Source of the DNA: CAUPWF01 sp964367905
GTDB taxonomy: Bacteria > Bacillota > Clostridia > Lachnospirales > Lachnospiraceae
Direction: 5' to 3'
DNA: 64,000 bases
NCBI GenBank assembly: GCA_964367905.1
Contig: CAYIZP010000013.1
Coordinates: forward strand, 9,979 to 73,978
In this document: in pieces, positions 7,553-15,889 of the stretch
Layout of the letters: every line of letters starts with the position of its first letter
How positions within the stretch are numbered: position 1 is the stretch's first letter
Notes under the pieces: model-generated
Database searches by the model: none
What the model was told of the DNA's origin: nothing
The model's input: the letters and a program-made list of their open reading frames with translations, nothing else
Translations under genes and position numbers: made by a program

Positions 7553-8800
7553 ACACTTCATAAATCCTTCCATTCCTGTTCCGTCTTCTCGGCACTGATG
7601 AATCAAACGCTCTACTTCATCATAGCCGAGCAGCGGAACATATCTGGTGGCAAACGCCATAGACTCATCTAAATGCTTTTGACACATGTCCTCATTCACA
7701 GTTAAAGTTTCAATGCATTTTTCGCGAAACACTTTGACTCCCTTTTCCAAAATCTCCAAACTCTCAAGCAATCGCTCCGCAATCAGTGGAAGAAATGCGT
7801 TTAATTCCAGATTCCCGCTTGCTGCACACATGGTGATTGCATAGTCATTTGCCATCACCTGAATCGATATCTGAGTAATCATTTCTGGAATCACCGGATT
7901 TACTTTACCTGGCATAATCGTAGAGCCACTCTGCATCTTTGCCAGTGCAATCTCTCCAATTCCTCCATATGGACCTGAATTCAAGAATCGAAGATCTGTT
8001 GCAATCTTCATGAGGTTTGTTGCGAGTGCTTTTAACAAACCAGACACTTCTACAAATACATCCTGGTTTTGCGTCAAATCCATAGGGTATTCAGCCCTTG
8101 CTAGACCCAAACCTGTAAGCCCTCTTAGAATCTCCGTAATCTGGTAGCTATAGCGCGAGGAGGTGTTTGTTCCATCTCCAATTGCAGTACCTCCTAGATT
8201 GATCTGACGCAACCGCTCTTCTACTTTGTAGATTCTCCAGCGGTCTCTTGCTATCGCTTGCGCATAGGCACCAAATCCTTGTCCTACCGTCATCGGAATT
8301 GCATCCATCAACTGAGTCCTACCCAATTTCTCGATATGATTATATTTTTGTTCACTCAATTGCAATGCCTCTTGTAGTTTGCTACACTCATCACTTAAGG
8401 TTCGAACCTTTCGAATACATGCGATTCTTAGCGCCGAAGGATAGACATCATTGGTCGATTGCTGCTTGTTGACATCATCCAATGGATGTATTTGCCTTCC
8501 TAACTCTTCACTTGCCAGATTCGCTACCACTTCATTTACATTCATGTTTGTAGAAGTACCCGCCCCACCCTGATATGGATGAGTCGGGAAGTTCTCTGCA
8601 AAATCAATCTCTCGCGCCCTGTCACAAGCACTTATAATCGCATCGCAAACTTCTCCGTCCATGACTTCTAGTTTCTTATGCGTGAGGGCTGCCGCTTTCT
8701 TGATTTCTAGAATCGCTTGAATAAGTGATGCGTTGACACTTCTAGCATCAATGGAAAAATTATTTACCGCATGTTTCGTTTCTTCTCCTATATATCCCAT
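7532..8800 (-). CDS. aspartase/fumarase-family ammonia lyase, short form
   Basis: Belongs to the aspartate ammonia-lyase/fumarase superfamily: YQGGAGTSTNMNVNEV near the N-terminus, HPLDDVNKQQSTND, and the catalytic loop GSTIMPGKVNPVIPEM. These fit aspartase (aspartate to fumarate plus NH3) best. At 422 residues it is about 45 shorter than typical AspA: the first ~20 residues are missing (it begins MGYIGEETKHAVNNF) and the C-terminus is short. ATG 8800 is chosen over GTG 8806 because AAGGA lies 7 nt ahead. It converges with hydF (21-bp overlap) and follows the glyoxalase gene by 19 nt. A role in supplying ammonia for the H-cluster bridging amine is an attractive inference only. Confidence 0.85.
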   Translation of the reverse strand: MGYIGEETKHAVNNFSIDARSVNASLIQAILEIKKAAALTHKKLEVMDGEVCDAIISACDRAREIDFAENFPTHPYQGGAGTSTNMNVNEVVANLASEELGRQIHPLDDVNKQQSTNDVYPSALRIACIRKVRTLSDECSKLQEALQLSEQKYNHIEKLGRTQLMDAIPMTVGQGFGAYAQAIARDRWRIYKVEERLRQINLGGTAIGDGTNTSSRYSYQITEILRGLTGLGLARAEYPMDLTQNQDVFVEVSGLLKALATNLMKIATDLRFLNSGPYGGIGEIALAKMQSGSTIMPGKVNPVIPEMITQISIQVMANDYAITMCAASGNLELNAFLPLIAERLLESLEILEKGVKVFREKCIETLTVNEDMCQKHLDESMAFATRYVPLLGYDEVERLIHQCREDGTGMEGFMKCLEMKNL

Positions 8801-8819
8801 TTCCACATCCTTAAATATT

Positions 8820-9182
8820 TTATTTTTTTGGTACTACCTCTAGCCAATATCCATCTGGATCTGAGATGAAGTAAATCCCCATCGCCTTGTTCTCATAACA
8901 GATACATCCCATTTCTTTATGTTTTTGATAGGCACCATCAAAGTCTTCCACCATAAATGCTAGATGAAACTCATTTTCTCCTAAATTATATGCCTGTGGA
9001 TGTCCATCTAATGCGGTAAGTTCCAATAAGAAATCCGACTCTTCCTCGCCTAAATACACAATCTTAAAGCCATCACCCTCAATTCTTCTTTTTTCTTTTA
9101 AGTTCAAAGCCATCGCGTAAAACTCCATACTATTTTCGATATTTTTTACATTAAAATTCATATGTACCATTTTAAAATTCAT
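8820..9182 (-). CDS. gloA: VOC-family protein, probable lactoylglutathione lyase (glyoxalase I)-like
   Basis: 120-residue vicinal-oxygen-chelate protein with two beta-alpha-beta-beta-beta modules. Probable metal ligands are the His in KMVHMNFNV, the Glu in LLELTAL, the His in NEFHLAF and the Glu in GYWLEVV, the HEHE pattern of glyoxalase I. Glyoxalase I isomerizes the methylglyoxal-thiol hemithioacetal; a methylglyoxal synthase is also encoded in this window (44636-45109). Clostridia often lack glutathione, so the thiol cofactor is uncertain. AAAGGAG precedes the ATG. Confidence 0.8.
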   Translation of the reverse strand: MNFKMVHMNFNVKNIENSMEFYAMALNLKEKRRIEGDGFKIVYLGEEESDFLLELTALDGHPQAYNLGENEFHLAFMVEDFDGAYQKHKEMGCICYENKAMGIYFISDPDGYWLEVVPKK

Positions 9183-9212
9183 AATTGTTCTCCTTTTATT
9201 TTTAATATGTTT

Positions 9213-9240
9213 AGTATATCATACTTTTTTATGAATTCAA
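9213..9240 (-). promoter_or_regulatory. promoter for glyoxalase-lyase unit
   Basis: Minus-strand -35 TTGAAT (9235-9240), 16-nt spacer, -10 TATACT (9213-9218), about 30 nt ahead of the glyoxalase ATG. Confidence 0.65.
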
Positions 9241-9310
9241 TGACAAAAAAAGCATAAACTATGATACAATAACAATAAATAATAGACCGATTCAAAGGAG
9301 GGTGATTGTT

Positions 9311-10915
9311 ATGAAACTGACATTTATTGGTGCTGCCCATGAAGTCACTGGCAGTTGTTACCTACTCGAAGTAAACGGTACTTGTATTTTGGTGGATTGT
9401 GGGATGGAACAGGGACCCGATATTTATGAAAACCAAGAAATTCCTGTTCCTGCAAACGATATTTCCTATGTACTTTTAACTCATGCCCACATCGACCACT
9501 CAGGATTAATTCCTCTATTGGTAAAACAAGGGTTTCAAGGAGAAGTCATCACCACATTTGCTACCTATGATCTCTGTAACGTCATGTTACGGGACAGTGC
9601 ACACATTCAAGAGTTCGAAGCCGAATGGAAGAATCGCAAGGGAAAACGCTCTGGTGCCCCTTTGATTGAGCCACTTTATTCCACTATGGATGCAATCAAC
9701 GCACTCTTCTTGTTCTCGCCATGTAATTACAATGAACGCATTAGCCTTTCAGAGGGTGTGGATGTTCGCTTTACGGATGTAGGACATTTGCTAGGGTCGT
9801 CTAGTATCGAAATTTGGATGACAGAGAATGACATTTCTAAGAAAATTGTATTCTCAGGAGATGTTGGCAATCTATCACAACCTATTATCAAGGATCCATC
9901 TCATGTTCTCGAAACGGATTATCTTGTAATAGAATCTACTTATGGAGATCGTCTCCACGCTGCTGAGCGTCCGGACTATCTAGGTGATTTTACAAGAATC
10001 CTTGGCGAAACATTTGGAAAGGGTGGCAATGTTGTGATTCCATCCTTTGCCGTAGGACGCACACAGGAATTCCTATATCTGATTCGTGAAATCAAAGAAA
10101 AGAATCTATTACCTCAATATCCGAATTTCGAAGTATATGTAGATAGTCCGCTTGCAATTGAGGCCACAACAATTTTTAATAAAAATGGAAAAGAATGTTT
10201 TGATAAGGAGGCGTTGGATTTGGTAAACAAAGGGGTGAATCCGCTTCATTTTCCTGGACTAAATCTCTCTATCACCAGCGATGATTCAAAAGCGATTAAC
10301 TTTAACTCAAAACCCAAAGTCATCTTATCAGCTTCGGGAATGTGCGAAGCAGGACGGATTCGTCACCACCTAAAACATAACTTGTGGCGCGAGAATGCAA
10401 CAATTTTATTTGTTGGCTATCAAGCGATTGGAACTTTGGGGAGAAAATTAATTGAGGGAACACCAACTGTCAAGCTCTTTGGCGAAAGCATCGATGTGTG
10501 TGCTCGGATCGAAACATTGAAGGGTGTAAGTGGTCATGCTGACCAAGATGGATTAATCGACTATATATCAGCGATTCAAACTCCTCTCGCTCGTGTATTT
10601 ATCACCCATGGCGATGATACTGTAACAGATCTCTTCGCTGATCTAGTAAGCAATAAATTCTCCTGTACTACATTTGCACCATATTCGGGGGCTGTAGTGG
10701 ATCTCTCTGAAAACATCATATTAGAAACTGGTAATAACCAACGCAAGGTAGCTTGTAAGGCAAAACAACGTAAGGCCTACTCAGCGCACCAACGTTTGCT
10801 AAGCTCGGGAAAATCACTTATGGATGTGATTCTAAAATGCGAAGGCATGACCAACAAAGACCTTGCAAAATTCGAAACACAAATACAAAAATTAATCGAA
10901 AAATGGAATTCCTAA
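9311..10915 (+). CDS. MBL-fold beta-CASP metallohydrolase (probable ribonuclease)
   Basis: 534-residue protein of the CPSF73/RNase J-like beta-CASP group. The metallo-beta-lactamase core has LTHAHIDHSG, DVGHLLGSSS and FSGDVGN. The beta-CASP half has PSFAVGRTQEFLY, LSASGMCEAGRIRHHL and SGHADQDGL. Family members cut RNA (endo or 5'-exo); the substrate here is unknown. ATG 9311 is chosen because AAAGGAGG fits it; a GTG at 9302 would overlap that site. The 3' end forms half of a bidirectional terminator shared with mgtE. Confidence 0.88.
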   Translation: MKLTFIGAAHEVTGSCYLLEVNGTCILVDCGMEQGPDIYENQEIPVPANDISYVLLTHAHIDHSGLIPLLVKQGFQGEVITTFATYDLCNVMLRDSAHIQEFEAEWKNRKGKRSGAPLIEPLYSTMDAINALFLFSPCNYNERISLSEGVDVRFTDVGHLLGSSSIEIWMTENDISKKIVFSGDVGNLSQPIIKDPSHVLETDYLVIESTYGDRLHAAERPDYLGDFTRILGETFGKGGNVVIPSFAVGRTQEFLYLIREIKEKNLLPQYPNFEVYVDSPLAIEATTIFNKNGKECFDKEALDLVNKGVNPLHFPGLNLSITSDDSKAINFNSKPKVILSASGMCEAGRIRHHLKHNLWRENATILFVGYQAIGTLGRKLIEGTPTVKLFGESIDVCARIETLKGVSGHADQDGLIDYISAIQTPLARVFITHGDDTVTDLFADLVSNKFSCTTFAPYSGAVVDLSENIILETGNNQRKVACKAKQRKAYSAHQRLLSSGKSLMDVILKCEGMTNKDLAKFETQIQKLIEKWNS

Positions 10916-10937
10916 GGGGATTCCATTTTTCGATTAA
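10892..10937. terminator. bidirectional terminator embedded in two coding ends
   Basis: A 21-bp stem (10892-10912 with 10917-10937, one G-T pair) with a 4-nt loop. The 5' arm encodes the last residues of the beta-CASP protein; the 3' arm overlaps the stop of the convergent mgtE. T-runs inside the arms could serve either direction. Confidence 0.7.
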
Positions 10938-12271
10938 ACCAAGTATATAAATGCCATGTTTACAATAAAGAAATAGATCAAAACAGAACAAGAATCCACC
11001 AAGGTTGTAATAAGTGGTCCCGCCATGATTGCAGGGTCTAATTTTAACTTTGATGCAAATAACGGCAAAAGGCAACCAATTAGTTTCGATATTAAAATTG
11101 TAAATAACAGTGTAAATCCTAGTACAATAGAAAGTGATGGGTTATTATACATGAGAACCACACGGATTCCATTGATTATCGCCAGAAAAATCCCAATTTC
11201 TAAAGCAACTCTCGTTTCCTTCCATACAACCTTCCAGATATCTGAAAATCGTATCTCATCTACTGAAAGTCCGCGGATGACGAGTGTCGCACTCTGAGAC
11301 CCAGTATTCCCTCCCGTTCCCATAATCATAGGAACAAAGCTAATCAACAGTGGCACTGCATTGGTTAATGCCTCATAATGGGTAATAATCATTCCTGACA
11401 GGGTTGCCGAGAGCATAAGAAACAATAACCATGGCACCCGATTCATTGCATGTTGCCACACCCCCGTAGAAAAATAATCATCATCTGTATGCAATAACGC
11501 CGCCATCTTATTCATATCCTCTGTGGTTTCGTCTTGAACAACTGTCATGGCATCGTCTACAGTTACAATTCCCACCAGGCAATTTTCATTATCCACCACT
11601 GGCACCGCCAATAACCCATATTTTCGTGTAAGCTTTGCCACATCTTCTTGGTCATCATGGGTATGTACATATTTGATATTGGTATCCATTATTTTTTCTA
11701 CCTGTTCTTCATCTTCGCTAGAAAGTAAGTCTACCAATGAAACATATCCTAATAGATGTTTTTTCTCAGTAACATAACAAGTATAAATCGTTTCCTTATT
11801 AATTCCTACATGACGAATCTTACGAATCCCCTCTGCCACTGTCATCTCTTTCTTCAGACTGATATACTCCACTGTCATGATACTTCCCGCGCTATCCTCT
11901 GGGTAGTCCAGTATTTCATTGATACGTTCACGTGTATCCTCATCAGTCATAGCCAACAACCGCTCTACCACATTAGCTGGCAACTCTTCAATGATATCTA
12001 CTGTATCATCAATATATAGTTCTTCAAAAACATCTCTTATCTCTTCGTCATTCAACATAGCAACAAGTGATTCTCTCACCTCGCTGCTCATATATGTGAA
12101 TGCCTCAGCAGCCTCTTCCTTAGACAGTAATCTAAACGCCAATAAGACCTGTTTTTCACTCAACTCTTCAAACAAACTCGGGATATCAGCAGGATGTATG
12201 AGTGTCAATTGTTGCTTTAATTTTTTATATCGTCTCTCTTCTAAGAGCTCTTTTATCTTGGTTCTTGCCAC
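10934..12271 (-). CDS. mgtE: magnesium transporter MgtE (copy 1, downstream)
   Basis: 445-residue MgtE-type Mg2+ channel: N-terminal helical Mg-sensing domain (about 1-125), two CBS domains (about 130-250, beginning DSAGSIMTVEYISL) and five C-terminal membrane helices with the pore segment MIMGTGGNTGSQSATLVIRG. MgtE lets Mg2+ into the cell and closes when cytosolic Mg2+ is high. A GTG start is supported by AAGGAGG 7-8 nt upstream. It follows a close paralogue by 18 nt, so the two probably share one mRNA. Confidence 0.95.
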   Translation of the reverse strand: MARTKIKELLEERRYKKLKQQLTLIHPADIPSLFEELSEKQVLLAFRLLSKEEAAEAFTYMSSEVRESLVAMLNDEEIRDVFEELYIDDTVDIIEELPANVVERLLAMTDEDTRERINEILDYPEDSAGSIMTVEYISLKKEMTVAEGIRKIRHVGINKETIYTCYVTEKKHLLGYVSLVDLLSSEDEEQVEKIMDTNIKYVHTHDDQEDVAKLTRKYGLLAVPVVDNENCLVGIVTVDDAMTVVQDETTEDMNKMAALLHTDDDYFSTGVWQHAMNRVPWLLFLMLSATLSGMIITHYEALTNAVPLLISFVPMIMGTGGNTGSQSATLVIRGLSVDEIRFSDIWKVVWKETRVALEIGIFLAIINGIRVVLMYNNPSLSIVLGFTLLFTILISKLIGCLLPLFASKLKLDPAIMAGPLITTLVDSCSVLIYFFIVNMAFIYLV

Positions 12272-12289
12272 TCTTCTTCCTCCTTACTT

Positions 12290-13618
12290 TTATAGTCGAT
12301 ACACAAATATTACAATTTGATAATACACTATAATGGCTCCCGCATCTAAGAGGGTTGTAATAAGCGGTGCCGCCATCAAAGCTGGATCCACATGGATTCG
12401 CTTCGCCATCAACGGAAGCACACAACCTACCATCTTTGCCATGATAATAGTGGCAATCAGTGTAACAAATACAGTAAATGCCATCAATGTATCATGATAC
12501 ATCAATTGAATTCGAATTCCATTTGCAATTCCTAGAATAACTCCCACAATAAGCGAAATTCGAAATTCCTTCCATAAAATTCTCCAGACATCGCCCAAGT
12601 GTATCTCATCAACTGCCATACCCCGAATCATTAATGTAGATGTTTGGGATCCCGAATTCCCCCCCGTCCCCATAATCATAGGAATCATCGCGCTGACTAG
12701 AGGAATCATTGCTAACGATTCACTATATTGGGTCATCCACACTCCAGTAATCGATGATGTAATCATCAAAATCACAAGCCACACACTTCTATTTTTAGCA
12801 TGTTGGAATACGTTCGTTCCAAAATATGACTCTTGGCTCGGGGTAACGGCTGCCATTTTTACAATATCCTCTGTTCCTTCTTCTTGCTGAATTAACATAA
12901 CATCATCTATAGTAACAATTCCAACAATGCATAATGTTTTATCAACAACTGGAACAGCAATCATCCCATATTTCTTGAATATTTTCAAAACATCTTCCTG
13001 ATCGTCGTTGGTATCCACACAGATAATATTCGTATCCATGATATCTTCAATTATTTTTTGATCACTACTGATTAATAATTCCTTGATATCTACATATCCA
13101 ATTAACTTTCTACGCTCTGTTACATAACATGTATAAATAGTCTCTGAAGCAATCCCGATGTGACGAATCTTCTGTATCGCCTCCGAAACTGTCATATCTC
13201 TCTGTAGGGAAACATATTCTGTAGTCATTATGCTGCCCGCACTATCTTCAGGATAATTCAATAATTGATTAATCTGTTTTCTTGTTTCCGAATCCGTAAC
13301 CATCAAGATTCGATCAACAACATTTGCGGGCATTTCCTCAAGCATATCTACAGTATCATCTAAAAACATCTCATTAATCACTTCACGTATCTCTGCATCT
13401 GTTAGTGCATTAATTAAAACTTCTTGCATTTCAATGTTCATATATGCAAAAGTTTCAGCCGCCTCCTCTTTGGGCAGTAGACGAAATATCAACAATAACT
13501 CTTTATATTCTAAGGTTTGCAGTGCATCAGCGATATCCACTGGGTACATCTCTAAAAGAAAATCTCTAGCTTCTTTGTAACGTTTTCTCTCCAAAAGCTT
13601 TAAAACAATATCCTTCAT
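12290..13618 (-). CDS. mgtE: magnesium transporter MgtE (copy 2, upstream)
   Basis: 442-residue paralogue with the same order of domains: N domain, CBS pair (DSAGSIMTTEYVSL) and five helices with MIMGTGGNSGSQTSTLMIRG. ATG 13618 is chosen because GGGAGG lies just upstream of it; the longer frame to 13639 would include that site. The tandem arrangement points to a local duplication that has since diverged. A promoter at 13644-13673 leaves too short a leader for an M-box Mg2+ riboswitch. Confidence 0.94.
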   Translation of the reverse strand: MKDIVLKLLERKRYKEARDFLLEMYPVDIADALQTLEYKELLLIFRLLPKEEAAETFAYMNIEMQEVLINALTDAEIREVINEMFLDDTVDMLEEMPANVVDRILMVTDSETRKQINQLLNYPEDSAGSIMTTEYVSLQRDMTVSEAIQKIRHIGIASETIYTCYVTERRKLIGYVDIKELLISSDQKIIEDIMDTNIICVDTNDDQEDVLKIFKKYGMIAVPVVDKTLCIVGIVTIDDVMLIQQEEGTEDIVKMAAVTPSQESYFGTNVFQHAKNRSVWLVILMITSSITGVWMTQYSESLAMIPLVSAMIPMIMGTGGNSGSQTSTLMIRGMAVDEIHLGDVWRILWKEFRISLIVGVILGIANGIRIQLMYHDTLMAFTVFVTLIATIIMAKMVGCVLPLMAKRIHVDPALMAAPLITTLLDAGAIIVYYQIVIFVYRL

Positions 13619-13643
13619 GTCTACCTCCCTTCCTATCAAAACA

Positions 13644-13673
13644 AGATTAACTTGTAAACCATATAAATGTCAA
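13644..13673 (-). promoter_or_regulatory. promoter for the mgtE pair
   Basis: Perfect -35 TTGACA (13668-13673), 18-nt spacer, weak -10 TAATCT (13644-13649), 25 nt before the first mgtE start. Confidence 0.5.
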
Positions 13674-13750
13674 GTAAAATTAGTGTATAATCTTTTGAAT
13701 AAATAGTGTATAATATAGATACAAAAAATAAGGCTATCAAGGGGGACATT

Positions 13751-15046
13751 ATGAAAGTTGTCGGACTCATCACAGAATACAATCCATTTCATAACGGACA
13801 TTTATATCACATTAATGAAGCGGTTCGTCTTACTCATGCAGACCACGTTGTTGTCATCATGAGCGGAAACTATGTTCAACGCGGAACACCTGCTATAATG
13901 CCAAAACATCTACGAACGCAGATGGCACTGTCATCCGGGGTATCTGCGGTCATTGAGTTACCTCTACAATATGCAACCGCAAGCGCAGAATATTTTGCAT
14001 TCGGAGCTGTATCTTTGCTTGATTCCCTATCATGCATCGATTATCTATGTTTTGGAAGCGAGTGTGGAGATATTGAATCTCTCACACGCATTGCAGATGT
14101 CTTAATTCAGGAGCCGGTGGCATTTCAAAACATATTGCAAGAACAGATTAAATCAGGAGTCTCTTTTCCTCTTGCTCGCCAACAAGCCATGTTATCCTTT
14201 TTAGGTTCTGACTCCGTTGATGCAAGTTTATTAGAGTCACCCAATAATATTCTAGGGATTGAGTACATTAAATCCATTCGACGTTTAGGATCTAAGATTA
14301 TCCCCTTAACAATACAGCGAAAATCCTCTAATTATCATGATGCACACCTAAGTGAGAAATACAGTTCAGCCTCAGCAATCCGAAATCTATTGGAATATAG
14401 TCAGTCCAATGTGAATTTTAAAAAAGGGACATCCTTTAAATCTGCTTCTGTATTCAATGCAACCCAACACTTACGGACTCAAATACCAAAACATTGCTAC
14501 TCCATCATGGAAGATACCTATATGGAGCGATTCCCTGTTTATACCAATGATTTCTCACTATTATTACGTCAAGTGCTATTAAATGAAACTCGTGAGTCTT
14601 TGGCAACTTATTTTGATGTAACAGAAGATATTGCAAACCGTATTATCAAATATCAGAATCGTTTTATAAATTTCGAGCAATTTTGTGAGACACTGAAAAC
14701 AAAAAATACGACCTATACGAGAATATCACGATGTTTACTTCACATTTTATTGGGAATAAAAAAAGAAGATATTACATCTTCTTTGGAAGATATTACATCT
14801 TCTATTCACCATTACATACGCATTCTCGGTTTTCGCAAAGATGCATCGAAGCTTTTGAAGATCATTCAAGAAAAATCGAATTTGCCAATTATTACAAAAT
14901 TAACTGCAATAGATGCCCTCAGTCCCATAGCACGTGCTATGTTAACCAAGGAAATCTATGCAGCTAACCTATACGAAAGCGTGGTAACAAATCGTTATAA
15001 CACTTCGTTTATTCACGAATTAGAACAATCTATTATCTTGCTTTAG
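13751..15046 (+). CDS. tmcAL: tRNA(Met) cytidine acetate ligase TmcAL (YlbM family)
   Basis: TmcAL makes N4-acetylcytidine at the wobble position of elongator tRNA-Met from acetate and ATP. The 431-residue product starts MKVVGLITEYNPFHNGHLYH, with the HxGH nucleotidyltransferase motif in HNGH, then SGNYVQRGTPAI, all typical of YlbM/TmcAL. The ATG at 13751 follows GGGGG; the frame open to 13706 runs through promoter-like DNA. Odd: a 21-bp tandem duplication at 14765-14803 adds EDITSSLEDITSS near residues 340-350. The 3' end overlaps degV by 14 bp, convergent. Confidence 0.93.
   Translation: MKVVGLITEYNPFHNGHLYHINEAVRLTHADHVVVIMSGNYVQRGTPAIMPKHLRTQMALSSGVSAVIELPLQYATASAEYFAFGAVSLLDSLSCIDYLCFGSECGDIESLTRIADVLIQEPVAFQNILQEQIKSGVSFPLARQQAMLSFLGSDSVDASLLESPNNILGIEYIKSIRRLGSKIIPLTIQRKSSNYHDAHLSEKYSSASAIRNLLEYSQSNVNFKKGTSFKSASVFNATQHLRTQIPKHCYSIMEDTYMERFPVYTNDFSLLLRQVLLNETRESLATYFDVTEDIANRIIKYQNRFINFEQFCETLKTKNTTYTRISRCLLHILLGIKKEDITSSLEDITSSIHHYIRILGFRKDASKLLKIIQEKSNLPIITKLTAIDALSPIARAMLTKEIYAANLYESVVTNRYNTSFIHELEQSIILL
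14765..14803 (+). repeat. 21-bp in-frame tandem duplication inside tmcAL
   Basis: Two identical 18-nt copies of GAAGATATTACATCTTCT (14765-14782 and 14786-14803) are spaced at a 21-bp period. Each copy is itself an inverted repeat (GAAGAT/ATCTTC). The product repeats EDITSS. It looks like a replication-slippage event tolerated in a surface loop. Confidence 0.9.
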
Positions 15047-15875
15047 CAATTGCAATTGCTAGCACACCATCACCTACATGGCAAACAATACTAAACGGAA
15101 GCCCAGCTAATTCTACGTCATAATCCGGAAACCGTTCCTTTATCTCACGTTGCCATTCTAGGGCATCTTCATCCTTACAGGAGTGCACCGCGTACATCTT
15201 CATCTCTATATTAGAAAAACGAGTATCCAAATCCTTCTGAATTGCATCCAGAAGGGTTTTTTTCGCTTGTTTTACTCCACGAACCTTTGCAAACGCGTCT
15301 AGTTTACCCCCTTGAATCTGCAGCACTGGTTTAATATTCAATACTGTACCTATTGCGGCCGCAGTTGGAGTCACTCTTCCACCCTTTTTTAAATAATTCA
15401 AAGTATCAACCATAAGATAAATACTTGCTTCACTTTGATCTGTCTCTAAAATCAGTTTTATGTCTTTTGCACTCTTTCCTTCTAATTTTAATTTCAGTGC
15501 ATTTAACGCAGCTTGTCTTTGAATCACTGAGATTCTCTTATTGTCAACAACTTGAACTTTCTCATCATAATCCCGAGCCAACGTCATACATGATTCACAT
15601 GTACTGCTCAATGCACTAGACATTGGGATATGTAGGATTTCATCATGTGTTTCCAATAGTTCATCCCACAACTCACAGATGGATAGTGGCGTCGGCTGTG
15701 ATGTGCTTACATCTTGTCCAGCAATCAATCTCTCGAAGAATTCGGGACGCCCCATCTCGTAGTACAAGGTGTCATTCATGTAAAATGGCATCGGCAACAC
15801 ATATATGCCCAAATCTTTTGCCTCTGCAGCCTCAATACCACTATTACTATCTGTTATAATTGCAATTTTCCTCAT
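15033..15875 (-). CDS. DegV family fatty-acid-binding protein
   Basis: 280-residue DegV-fold protein. FakB-type members bind a fatty acid for phosphorylation by FakA; other paralogues have unknown ligands. Seen: MRKIAIITDSNSGI at the N-terminus, DVSTSQPTP (lipid-contact loop) and IPMSSALSSTCESC. No fakA is nearby, so the partner is unknown. The start has AAGGGGG upstream and follows the UPF0210 gene by 14 nt, so it is likely cotranscribed. Its last codons overlap tmcAL within a perfect 18-bp palindrome (15044-15061). Confidence 0.9.
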   Translation of the reverse strand: MRKIAIITDSNSGIEAAEAKDLGIYVLPMPFYMNDTLYYEMGRPEFFERLIAGQDVSTSQPTPLSICELWDELLETHDEILHIPMSSALSSTCESCMTLARDYDEKVQVVDNKRISVIQRQAALNALKLKLEGKSAKDIKLILETDQSEASIYLMVDTLNYLKKGGRVTPTAAAIGTVLNIKPVLQIQGGKLDAFAKVRGVKQAKKTLLDAIQKDLDTRFSNIEMKMYAVHSCKDEDALEWQREIKERFPDYDVELAGLPFSIVCHVGDGVLAIAIAKAR

Positions 15876-15889
15876 TCCGTGTTTCCCCC

